Assembly (NCBI GenBank): GCA_017396365.1
Contig: JAFQMD010000015.1
Location: 1-37,999, forward strand
DNA: 37,999 nucleotides
DNA from: Clostridia bacterium
Lineage (GTDB): Bacteria > Bacillota > Clostridia > Christensenellales > Borkfalkiaceae
Reading direction: 5' to 3'
The stretch's first letter is position 1, and every line of letters starts with the position of its first letter. The notes beneath the pieces were generated by a model. It had not been told where the DNA came from, searched no databases, and was given only the letters and a program-made list of their open reading frames with translations. Positions 31,591 through 37,999 of this stretch are shown here, in pieces. A program made the translations under genes and the position numbers.

Positions 31591-31643
31591 TGATAGTAAG
31601 ATACATATATCAATATTATATACTATCATTTTGAATTTATCAA
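31591..31643 (-). promoter_or_regulatory. Promoter with flanking inverted repeat
   Basis: TTGATA (31638-31643), a 17-bp spacer and TATAAT (31615-31620) drive the 30903 gene. TGATAGTA (31591-31598) and TACTATCA (31621-31628) form an 8-bp inverted repeat on both sides of the -10 box and start region, a plausible operator. No dedicated regulator is adjacent. Confidence 0.7.
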
Positions 31644-31800
31644 GTGTTATGAGCAAAATTTTAAAGATTTTTTTGAAAATTTTTTTAATTTTTCAACCTA
31701 TTGACCGATTTTTATCTTTTTTTACAACCTTTTTACCAAAAAGTAATCAATTTGAGTTAAAATTTTAAAAATAGGCTTAATAATTGGCTTATAGGCTCTC

Positions 31801-32205
31801 TTATCTACCGAGAGCGCGTTCAATTCCGCGCTCGTTGTTATACCTATCTATCGCGACGAGATATTTTTGAGAAAGCCTAAATAAGTAGCGTTCTTTTTCG
31901 GCGTAGGATAGCGAGTTAAAAAGTTCTTTATTCATAAGTCTATCCAAAGCGTTAGACGGCAACGCCCCCTCGCTATCTAACATGTTTTTTACGAGAAGAT
32001 AAAAGTCTTCGTCTTCTTGCTTAATTCCCATGAGATTTTTTATAACCAAGTTTTTAAAATATGTTTTGACGCCCGAAGACGCAATTCCCTCTTCTGTGGC
32101 AGTTTTTACACCGCTGTCAACTTCCTTTTTATAATCTTCCCAAAACCTGTTTTTAAGGCGCAGTTTTGCCTCACGGGCTACGCTTTTTATACTTTTTGAT
32201 TGCAT
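31801..32205 (-). CDS. Uncharacterised protein encoded downstream of rpsU
   Basis: The 134-residue protein is helical and charged (SVAREAKLRLKNRFWEDYKKEVDSG, LMNKELFNSLSYAEKERYLFRLSQKYL). No membrane segment, signal or catalytic motif is visible. It is not YqeY, the usual rpsU neighbour in Bacillota. A strong SD (AGGAGG) precedes the ATG. It follows rpsU by 83 bp with an attenuator-like hairpin in between, so a translation- or RNA-related role is possible but not shown. Confidence 0.75.
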   Translation of the reverse strand: MQSKSIKSVAREAKLRLKNRFWEDYKKEVDSGVKTATEEGIASSGVKTYFKNLVIKNLMGIKQEDEDFYLLVKNMLDSEGALPSNALDRLMNKELFNSLSYAEKERYLFRLSQKYLVAIDRYNNERGIERALGR

Positions 32206-32240
32206 GACTAAACCTCCTTTTATATCCTCGGTTTTCGGGC

Positions 32241-32273
32241 AAAAAAATACACCCGAAAACTTTTTCGGGTGTA
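32241..32273 (-). terminator. Terminator or attenuator after rpsU
   Basis: TACACCCGAAAA / TTTTCGGGTGTA (32248-32273, very small loop) is followed on the minus strand by TTTTTTTGCCC, 16 bp past the rpsU stop and before the next gene's ribosome site. Confidence 0.85.
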
Positions 32274-32288
32274 AATCTTTTTTTAATA

Positions 32289-32468
32289 TTAACTTTTTGA
32301 AGAACGCTTTCTTGCTGCTTCAGCCTTCTTCTTACGTCTTACGGAAGGCTTTTCATAATGTTCCTTCTTACGCAAGTCGCCGATAATACCGTCTCTTGAA
32401 CACTTTCTCTTAAATCTTCTGAGAGCGTTATCCAAAGATTCGCTTTCACCAACTCTAACAGTAGACAT
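32289..32468 (-). CDS. rpsU: Ribosomal protein S21
   Basis: The 59-residue frame reads [40 protein letters not shown], then a basic Lys/Arg-rich C-terminus. This is a complete S21. AAAGGAGGG precedes the ATG. It lies downstream of the HIT gene in the prmA-mtaB-HIT unit. Confidence 0.96.
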   Translation of the reverse strand: MSTVRVGESESLDNALRRFKRKCSRDGIIGDLRKKEHYEKPSVRRKKKAEAARKRSSKS

Positions 32469-32557
32469 ATTTCAACCCTCCTTTGCCCTTAGGCACTTCG
32501 ATAAAGCCTACACATTATACCAAACGATATTTTTCGTGTCAAGTATTTTAAACCACT

Positions 32558-32899
32558 TTACGCAGGATTCCACTCCATTTTTTGTCCAGACAAAATATGC
32601 ACGTGAAGATGCGGTACGGTTTGACCTGCGTCGTCGCCTTGATTTACTACGAGCCTATACCCGTTTTCAAGATGCAAAACGTCGCTAAGCGTCGGGATAG
32701 TTTTTAAAATTCTACCGAGCGTTTGCGAGTCTTCTTGCGTCATTTCGGCAAGTAATTTAAAGTGTTTTTTAGGTATTGCTAAAAAGTGATTTTTGGCTTT
32801 TGGCGCAATATCTTTAATGATGATAAAATCTTCGTTTTCAAAAACTTTTTCAGTTTTAAATTCTCCGCTTACGAATTTGCAAAATAAACAGTTTTCCAT
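32558..32899 (-). CDS. HIT family nucleotide hydrolase (HinT-like)
   Basis: The 113-residue protein has CLFCKF near the start, the KDIAPKAKNHFLAIPKKH core and the histidine triad HLHVHIL near the C-terminus. HinT-like enzymes hydrolyse AMP-linked phosphoramidates. It starts 9 bp after the mtaB stop, so it is cotranscribed. The location next to rpsU and prmA is common in Clostridia. Confidence 0.94.
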   Translation of the reverse strand: MENCLFCKFVSGEFKTEKVFENEDFIIIKDIAPKAKNHFLAIPKKHFKLLAEMTQEDSQTLGRILKTIPTLSDVLHLENGYRLVVNQGDDAGQTVPHLHVHILSGQKMEWNPA

Positions 32900-32908
32900 A
32901 ATAACTCC

Positions 32909-34141
32909 TTATACAAGTTGACAAAGCGCGCCGTCTTTAAAAGGCTTTAAAAGTTTTACTTTTAAAATTCTCCCTTCGGTTTCGCCTTGCAAATATGCTT
33001 TTATATAATTTTCGGTATAGCCTACGGTAAATTCCCCTTCTTTATCTTCGGGAATAATCTCCAACACCCTGCCTAAATTCTTCTGAATAAACTCGTCTTT
33101 AAGTTGCTTTTTAAGGGCTAAAACAACGTCCATCCGCTCGTTTTTCACGCTCGGTGGGAGTTCCTTAAGTTTTGCGCCGACAGTCCCTTCTCTTTTAGAA
33201 TACGGAAAACAATGAATATCGGCAAAACCCACCCTTTTACAAAGGTCGATACTGTCTAAAAAGTCCTGCTCGGTTTCGGTTGAATAACCCACTATAACGT
33301 CGGTCGTTATCGCGCAGTCGGGAAAATACTTTCTTATAAGGCAACATCTTTTTAGATATTCTTCGCGAGTATATCGCCTGTTCATACTCTTTAAAACGGC
33401 GTTAGAACCCGACTGAAGCGAAAGATGAAAATGCGGAGCAAAATTTTTAAGGTTTTTTAGCGCCGACAAAAACTCGTCGGTTATAACACCAACTTCCAAA
33501 GAACCTAATCTAATTCGGCAATTTACGGTAGAAAGTCTGTCTATAAGCCCTTTAAGTCCTATATTTTGATAGTTATAAGCCGATAAATTGATGCCCGTTA
33601 TAACCGCTTCAACGGGGTTTAAAACACTTAGTTCTTTAACTACACTCTCGGGATTTCTCGACCTTGAACGCCCCCTTAAATAAGGGATAATGCAGTAACT
33701 GCAAAAGTTATTACAACCGTCCTGCACTTTTACGTACGCTCTCGTTTTATCGGGATTTGTTGGAAGATACTTTTCGTAATACTCGCTATCTTCCCAAACT
33801 ATATTGCCACTTTCTTGCAAACAATCGATAATTCTATCCTTAGAATTAGTGCCCGTTACGAGCGTAACGCCTTGTTTTTTTAAAAAATCTTGAGGAGATT
33901 TTTGCGACGCGCAACCGGTAACGATTATCCTTGCGTTTTGATTAAACTTTTTAACCCTTGCAATCGTTTGTCTTGACTTTTTTTCGGCTTCGGCGGTAAC
34001 GGCGCAAGTATTTATGATATAAAGGTCTGCAAAGCCGAGTTCGTCGCTAACTTCATAGCCTAAATCTTTAAGCCCCGTCATAAGCGACGCGCTCTCGCAC
34101 GAGTTGACTTTACAACCCAAAGTAAAGACTACCGCTTTCAT
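32909..34141 (-). CDS. mtaB: tRNA threonylcarbamoyladenosine methylthiotransferase MtaB
   Basis: The 410-residue protein has the UPF0004 N-terminal domain (MKAVVFTLGCKVNSCESASL), the radical SAM cluster motif CNNFCSYC (~residues 146-153) with IPYLRGRSRSR, and a C-terminal TRAM domain (about 345-410). It adds the methylthio group to t6A37 of tRNAs. The ATG at 34141 overlaps the prmA TGA as ATGA, which indicates coupled translation and supports this start over 34168. Confidence 0.95.
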   Translation of the reverse strand: MKAVVFTLGCKVNSCESASLMTGLKDLGYEVSDELGFADLYIINTCAVTAEAEKKSRQTIARVKKFNQNARIIVTGCASQKSPQDFLKKQGVTLVTGTNSKDRIIDCLQESGNIVWEDSEYYEKYLPTNPDKTRAYVKVQDGCNNFCSYCIIPYLRGRSRSRNPESVVKELSVLNPVEAVITGINLSAYNYQNIGLKGLIDRLSTVNCRIRLGSLEVGVITDEFLSALKNLKNFAPHFHLSLQSGSNAVLKSMNRRYTREEYLKRCCLIRKYFPDCAITTDVIVGYSTETEQDFLDSIDLCKRVGFADIHCFPYSKREGTVGAKLKELPPSVKNERMDVVLALKKQLKDEFIQKNLGRVLEIIPEDKEGEFTVGYTENYIKAYLQGETEGRILKVKLLKPFKDGALCQLV

Positions 34142-35085
34142 ACTTTTCTCATGGCGATTGCTACCCATTCGCCTTTATTCACTCTTTTTTCAAGTTCAAA
34201 GCCGAGCGACGAATACCTGTCTATAACTTCGTTTTCGCGCGATTTTATAATTCCACTCATAACCATAACGCCGTTTTGGGTAACGTTGTCTGTTATGGTA
34301 TTTGAAAGTATTAACAAAACGTCCGCAGTTATATTCGCAAGGACGAGTTCGCCTTGCACGTTTTTGTCGTCCAACAAATTATTTAACGCAACTTCGCACT
34401 TATTCGCCACGCCGTTTAATTCGCAGTTATGGGTTGCAGACTTTACGGCGACGTAATCTATATCCGTCATAACGACCTTTTTAGCGCCGAGTTTTGCAGC
34501 GGCAATTCCGAGTATTCCACTTCCCGTACCTACGTCTATAACCGTCTTAGCGCTTTGTATATAGCCTTGCATAAGTTCGATAACCATTGAAGTCGTCTCG
34601 TGCTCACCCGTGCCGAAAGCCATGTTCGAGTCGATTAGAACTTCGACTTGATCTGGCTGAATTTGCCTTTCTATCCAAGCAGGACAAACTACGACTTTAC
34701 CAAGTTCAATAGGACGATAATGCTTTTTCCAAATCTCTATCCAGTCGTCGCCGTCAACTATTCTCTTTACTATTTCCAAACTACCCGTCTCGGTAAACCC
34801 CTTGCAATTTTCTTTTAAAAGGGCAAGGTCGTTTTCAATTTTTACAAGCGTTTCGTCAGCGATATCAATAGCGACGTACGCCTTTACGAGCGTAACGGTA
34901 GAATTGAGTTCTTTTAAAACGGCGTCGTCTAAATAGTCCCAAGTAGATTTTCTGTCGTTTATCAGTTCAACAACGTCTTTTACGTCGCTTATAGCAACGC
35001 CGTAGGAGGTATATTGCCATAAAATATCGGCAACGAGTTCCTGCGCCTCGGAAGAAGTTGAAATTGTAAATTCGGTAAACTTCAT
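34138..35085 (-). CDS. prmA: Ribosomal protein L11 methyltransferase
   Basis: The 315-residue protein has the PrmA N-terminal domain (to ~130), DDWIEIWKKHYRPIELGKVVVCPAW, the AFGTGEHETT motif, SAM-binding motif VIDVGTGSGILGIAA (~180-194) and LANITADVLL. It trimethylates L11 (rplK is at 29082-29507). AAGGTGA precedes the ATG. It is the first gene of the prmA-mtaB-HIT-rpsU unit. Confidence 0.95.
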   Translation of the reverse strand: MKFTEFTISTSSEAQELVADILWQYTSYGVAISDVKDVVELINDRKSTWDYLDDAVLKELNSTVTLVKAYVAIDIADETLVKIENDLALLKENCKGFTETGSLEIVKRIVDGDDWIEIWKKHYRPIELGKVVVCPAWIERQIQPDQVEVLIDSNMAFGTGEHETTSMVIELMQGYIQSAKTVIDVGTGSGILGIAAAKLGAKKVVMTDIDYVAVKSATHNCELNGVANKCEVALNNLLDDKNVQGELVLANITADVLLILSNTITDNVTQNGVMVMSGIIKSRENEVIDRYSSLGFELEKRVNKGEWVAIAMRKV

Positions 35086-35112
35086 TTTATCACCTTTGTT
35101 TTTAATAAAACA

Positions 35113-35141
35113 ATTTTAGCATAAATAAAAAACCTTTGCAA
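35113..35141 (-). promoter_or_regulatory. Promoter of the prmA operon
   Basis: TTGCAA (35136-35141), a 17-bp spacer and TAAAAT (35113-35118) lie about 28 bp upstream of prmA. Confidence 0.7.
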
Positions 35142-35162
35142 TAAATTTAAAGGTTAAAACCC

Positions 35163-35200
35163 AAATAAAAAAGTGGAACGCTTTGCTCGCTATTCCACTT
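35163..35200 (-). terminator. Intrinsic terminator of gtrA-like gene
   Basis: AAGTGGAA / TTCCACTT (35171-35178/35193-35200) is followed on the minus strand by a T run (TTTTTTATT), 27 bp past the stop. Confidence 0.82.
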
Positions 35201-35227
35201 TGAATTTTACGCTAAAACACGCAATTT

Positions 35228-35704
35228 TTATTTACTACCATCTTCCAACTGCTCTTTTTTTACGAATTTTTTACCGAACGAGAATAAACTGTGCCCGATA
35301 AAAGAAATTACCATACATGCGAGCGTAACTATCGCAGTATAAATAAAGTGCATTGAAATAAACCGTTTTGCAAGGAGCGTAAGCCCAAAATTTACTCCGT
35401 ACTGAACTACGCAAACGAGAACAAATCTTACAAACTCCCAAACTGACTTTTCCTTTGACTTGAAAGTAAAAAATTTATTCCAAATATAACTGTGCACCGT
35501 ACCGACGGCATACCCTATAACCGTCGCTATGAAATTTTGAACGTCCGTTACGTTCGACTGCTCGAAAATACCGTAACCCATTGCAAGGTAGCAAATAAGC
35601 GTTATGCCCGTTCCAACTATCGTATTTAAGCACCCGACGAACAAAAACCTTATTCTTTTATCGTTATAAAGTTTTAAAAATAAATTTTTCACTTTACTGA
35701 ACAT
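35228..35704 (-). CDS. GtrA family membrane protein
   Basis: The 158-residue protein has four hydrophobic helices and the GtrA motifs RFLFVGCLNTIVGTGI, the HSYIWNKFFTFK segment after helix 2, and a basic C-terminus. GtrA proteins are thought to help move lipid-linked sugars across the membrane for wall or O-antigen glycosylation. The ATG at 35704 lies 6 nt after a -10 box with no Shine-Dalgarno; an upstream in-frame ATG at 35767 lies inside the SGNH gene and upstream of the promoter. Confidence 0.88.
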   Translation of the reverse strand: MFSKVKNLFLKLYNDKRIRFLFVGCLNTIVGTGITLICYLAMGYGIFEQSNVTDVQNFIATVIGYAVGTVHSYIWNKFFTFKSKEKSVWEFVRFVLVCVVQYGVNFGLTLLAKRFISMHFIYTAIVTLACMVISFIGHSLFSFGKKFVKKEQLEDGSK

Positions 35705-35710
35705 ATATAA

Positions 35711-35739
35711 ATTATATACTGAAAGCAAAAAAAGGTCAA
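35711..35739 (-). promoter_or_regulatory. Promoter of gtrA-like gene (leaderless)
   Basis: TTGACC (35734-35739), a 17-bp spacer and TATAAT (35711-35716) end 6 nt before the ATG. Confidence 0.7.
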
Positions 35740-35744
35740 CGATT

Positions 35745-36449
35745 TTATGCTGTTGCCAAAAAATCACTTATGGCTGAATAAATTTCGGCATGCCCGTTTT
35801 CGTTTGGATGAATACCGTCAAGACACATAAGGTCGTCAAAGACGTTCGTGTCCAAAAACTTTTTTCTTAAATCTATAATTTTGCAACCTTTTTGATAAGC
35901 GTTTTTAATTATTTCGTTATTGAACATTTCTTGGTGACGGTGAATAGTGTTGTAGTCACCCTTAAAAAACTGCAAAACCCTATTTTTATCGGCTTGCCTA
36001 CTTATAAAATTATCGAAAAATCGCTTTGAGTCGATAGGAACAATCGTGCACACCACGACTCTCGCGCCCGCTTTTTCCAACTTGTCTATTGCTCCTGCGT
36101 ATAGGCGAGAAAACTCGTCGATAGGCGTTTTAGGAAGATGGTTAAATTCGGGATTTTGCGATACCGCTCTCCAGTTAAAGTCAGAGTCGTTTCCACCGAG
36201 TTCTAAAACCGCGACGTTATTTTCGCTTGGGCTTAAACTTTCGACGTACTTGTCAATCACGCCCCTTTGCATTATTCTCTGTAAAGACTGCCCGAAAACC
36301 GAACGGTTATCCACTTTAACTGAATGAGTTTTTTCAAAAAGTTCAACAGCGTTGTCTTTTATAACTTCAATTTTTCCGTTGTCGGTTGATACGCCTTTTC
36401 CTATCGAATCGCCAAATATAGTAATACGTAAATCTTTTAAGTCTTTCAT
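35745..36449 (-). CDS. SGNH/GDSL family hydrolase
   Basis: The 234-residue protein has SGNH block I (ITIFGDSIGKG, Ser near residue 15), block III LGGNDSDFN, and block V DGIHPNENGH, so the Ser-Asp-His triad and the oxyanion Asn are present. It is an esterase or lipase of unknown substrate and has no signal peptide. AAGGAG precedes the ATG. It ends 41 bp before the gtrA-like start; the gtrA promoter lies in this gap and in its 3' end. Confidence 0.88.
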   Translation of the reverse strand: MKDLKDLRITIFGDSIGKGVSTDNGKIEVIKDNAVELFEKTHSVKVDNRSVFGQSLQRIMQRGVIDKYVESLSPSENNVAVLELGGNDSDFNWRAVSQNPEFNHLPKTPIDEFSRLYAGAIDKLEKAGARVVVCTIVPIDSKRFFDNFISRQADKNRVLQFFKGDYNTIHRHQEMFNNEIIKNAYQKGCKIIDLRKKFLDTNVFDDLMCLDGIHPNENGHAEIYSAISDFLATA

Positions 36450-36564
36450 TACTCGCTCCTTTTTATTTTTGACTGTGTCACGTTTTACGGTTTTAGTGTA
36501 GCCAACTTAACAACTTTTTACAACCTACTACGCGTCGACTCTCCCCTACGCCTTGTTAACTGAA

Positions 36565-36656
36565 AGTAGAATTGCAAAATTATCAATTCTACTCACGGTA
36601 GAATTTATGATTTTTAGGTGAAATAGGTTGATTTTATAAGACAATCGTGTTATAAT
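36565..36656 (+). promoter_or_regulatory. XRE gene promoter with repeated GTAGAATT sites
   Basis: TTGATT (36628-36633) and TATAAT (36651-36656) with 17 bp between drive the XRE gene. Upstream, AGTAGAATTG / CAATTCTACT (36565-36574/36584-36593) forms a 10-bp inverted repeat, and a third GTAGAATT starts near 36598. This may be the operator of the regulator or of the divergent SGNH gene. Confidence 0.65.
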
Positions 36657-36683
36657 TAGAAAAAATATTACTGAGGTTTTAAC

Positions 36684-37346
36684 TTGGAAGATTTGAAAGT
36701 TATTTTTGCGCAAAATTTGGCAATTTTAAGAAAACAAATGAAACTTACTCAAGTTGAATTTGCCGAAAAAATAAATTATTCTGATAAAGCCGTTTCTAAA
36801 TGGGAGCGCGGAGAGTCTATACCCGACGTTTGCGTACTAAAAGGCATAGCAGATTTCTTTGGTGTTACGATTGATTTTTTAGTGACTCAGCGAAAAGAAG
36901 AACCCGTGCAAACCACCACCAAGTACGAAAAGACGGTAAAGACTAAAAATCGCGCTTTAATTTCTGCGATTACGGTTTTTGCGCTTGCCGTCTGTATGAT
37001 TACCGTATTCGTATGCTTGCAGTCGGCGTTTCCCGAAAACATTTGGGGGAACGTTCTTTCTTGTTTTGTATGTCCACTTCCCGTTTGCTTTTTGGTTTTA
37101 TTTATTTTCTCAACGATTTGGTCGTATAAAAAATACTTGAAAATTGCATTTTTATCGGCATTTATCTGGTCGCTTATTTTAACTGCGTTTTTCTTAATTT
37201 ATCTTATATCCAAAACAGCGTACCCTCTCGTATTTTTAGTTGGCATTCCCTCTCAAATAATAATACTTATGAGTTACGGAATTATAGGACTTAAATCTCT
37301 AAGACCAAAAAACAACGACGAAAATAAAGATGAAAACAGCAAATAA
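36684..37346 (+). CDS. XRE-family regulator with membrane domain
   Basis: The 220-residue protein starts at TTG (GAGG 7 nt upstream). It has an XRE helix-turn-helix (NLAILRKQMKLTQVEFAEKINYSDKAVSKWERGESIPD, about residues 10-46) and, after a linker, three to four hydrophobic helices (about 93-210). Membrane-bound XRE regulators are common in Clostridia, but the signals they sense are mostly unknown. It is followed 20 bp later by the DUF1294 gene, probably in one operon. Confidence 0.85.
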   Translation: MEDLKVIFAQNLAILRKQMKLTQVEFAEKINYSDKAVSKWERGESIPDVCVLKGIADFFGVTIDFLVTQRKEEPVQTTTKYEKTVKTKNRALISAITVFALAVCMITVFVCLQSAFPENIWGNVLSCFVCPLPVCFLVLFIFSTIWSYKKYLKIAFLSAFIWSLILTAFFLIYLISKTAYPLVFLVGIPSQIIILMSYGIIGLKSLRPKNNDENKDENSK

Positions 37347-37365
37347 ACGTTATATAGGCTAATTT

Positions 37366-37641
37366 ATGGAACTTTATCAAATTTACGCAATATACTTAAT
37401 AGCAATTAGTTTTATAACTTTTATTATTTATTTTATTGATAAATTAAAGGCAAAAATAAACGCTTGGCGCATACCCGAAAAAGTGTTACTTACGCTTTCA
37501 ATTATAGGTGGAGCGTTTGGCGGAATGCTTGCAATGTACACTATAAGGCACAAGACTAAACGTTGGTATTTTACAGTTATAAACGTTTTGGGGATTATTC
37601 TGCATATAGTTGGCGCAGTTGCAGTGTCAATATATTTATAA
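37366..37641 (+). CDS. DUF1294 family membrane protein
   Basis: The 91-residue protein matches DUF1294: an N-terminal helix, DKLKAKINAWRIPEKVLL, a GGAFGGMLAMYTIRHKTKRWYF core and a final helix. The function of the family is not known. SD is weak. It is in one unit with the XRE membrane regulator. Confidence 0.88.
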   Translation: MELYQIYAIYLIAISFITFIIYFIDKLKAKINAWRIPEKVLLTLSIIGGAFGGMLAMYTIRHKTKRWYFTVINVLGIILHIVGAVAVSIYL

Positions 37642-37648
37642 TTTAATA

Positions 37649-37668
37649 TAGTGGTTTTAAAACCACTA
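37649..37668 (+). other. Perfect 20-bp palindrome before tRNA-Leu
   Basis: TAGTGGTTTT / AAAACCACTA is a perfect palindrome between the DUF1294 stop and tRNA-Leu. It could be a weak terminator (TTTT follows two bases on) or a protein site. Confidence 0.5.
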
Positions 37669-37674
37669 CGTTTT

Positions 37675-37756
37675 GCGGACGTGGCGGAATGGCAGACGCG
37701 CAGGTTTCAGACGCCTGTGGGCGACCGTGTGAGTTCGAATCTCATCGTCCGCACCA
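37675..37756 (+). tRNA. tRNA-Leu (anticodon CAG)
   Basis: The 82-nt gene has acceptor stem GCGGACG/CGTCCGC, a long variable arm (GTGGGCGACCGTG region), anticodon loop TTCAGAC (CAG), T-loop GTTCGAATC and encoded CCA. Confidence 0.93.
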
Positions 37757-37793
37757 AAATAAAAAGGACTACTCCAGTAGTCCTTTTTATTTT
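37757..37793 (+). terminator. Intrinsic terminator of tRNA-Leu
   Basis: A 17-bp stem around GGACTACT / AGTAGTCC with a T run starts at the tRNA 3' end. Confidence 0.92.
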
Positions 37794-37896
37794 GATTTCT
37801 CAACGCTGAGACAAAATTTGCGATTACGAGAATAACTAAATAGCAAATTTGTAATCGGTAGTTTTTTATAAATTTAACTTTTTAGCAAATTTTGAA

Positions 37897-37999
37897 TCAC
37901 TTGCCTTTAGGCAAGCCCACCGAGAGTGCCCTTGGGATAACAAGTTCATTTGCCATAATTGTTAAAATGAGTTCTGTTTTCGTTTTGCCGTTTTGCCAA
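37897..37999 (-). CDS. Possible 3' end of a gene that runs off the window
   Basis: A minus-strand frame is open from the window edge for 33 codons, reading WQNGKTKTELILTIMANELV and ending GLPKGK before TGA. An internal ATG with no clear ribosome site is present. It is too short to identify and could be chance. The stretch 37794-37896 between it and the tRNA terminator shows nothing else. Confidence 0.3.
   Translation of the reverse strand, partial: WQNGKTKTELILTIMANELVIPRALSVGLPKGK

Overview
The window reads as chromosomal DNA of a low-GC Gram-positive bacterium, most likely an uncultured Clostridia-type Bacillota. The evidence is the rpmG-secE-nusG-rplK-rplA-(leader)-rplJ-rplL block, the prmA-mtaB-HIT-rpsU block, Shine-Dalgarno sites of GGAGG type, sigma-A promoters with 17-bp spacers, and intrinsic terminators throughout. 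Most genes lie on the minus strand. No phage, insertion sequence or CRISPR array was seen.

Region by region: 1-3110 holds a TetR regulator and a large unknown lipoprotein. 3147-3660 is a non-coding block with two diverged copies of a strongly structured ~236-bp unit. 3664-7719 is a small catabolic-looking cluster (M24 creatinase-like protein, M81/MlrC-like metallopeptidase, sensory-rhodopsin-transducer-like protein) with a divergent AraC regulator. 7760-8651 is a tandem repeat containing pieces of tRNA-Thr, next to the intact tRNA-Thr gene. 8799-10703 encodes a surface transglutaminase/leucine-rich-repeat protein.

The centrepiece is a bacterial microcompartment (BMC) locus, 10782-22363, read on the minus strand from a consensus promoter. 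In transcription order it encodes a PduU-like shell protein, a EutP/PduV GTPase, a class II sugar-phosphate aldolase, a CoA-acylating aldehyde dehydrogenase, a zinc-type alcohol dehydrogenase, four BMC-H shell proteins, the phosphotransacylase PduL, a BMC-P vertex protein, a PduS-like Fe-S flavoprotein and a PduT-like BMC-T. After an internal terminator-like hairpin come a DeoR regulator, a ParA ATPase, a ParB-N-domain protein and a HAD phosphatase. No glycyl-radical or B12 diol dehydratase is present. The enzymes fit deoxy-sugar phosphate (fuculose-1-P or rhamnulose-1-P type) cleavage to DHAP and lactaldehyde, with lactaldehyde disproportionated inside the shell to lactyl-phosphate and 1,2-propanediol. 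This is the logic of the planctomycete/verrucomicrobial (PVM) BMC, here in a Gram-positive setting. The ParA/ParB-like pair is a candidate shell-positioning system.

The right side, 22438-37999, is mostly housekeeping: a PHP phosphoesterase, an orphan response regulator without its phospho-acceptor Asp, tRNA-Pro, a second family of structured repeats, a HEPN-like membrane protein, gpsA, plsY, ribosomal and translation genes, GtrA, an SGNH hydrolase, an XRE membrane regulator with a DUF1294 protein, and tRNA-Leu. Four transcription units (starts at 6853, 10703, 22438 and 35704) have a -10 box only 6-7 nt before the ATG and no Shine-Dalgarno, so they look leaderless. All functional calls rest on reading motifs by eye; no database search was possible.
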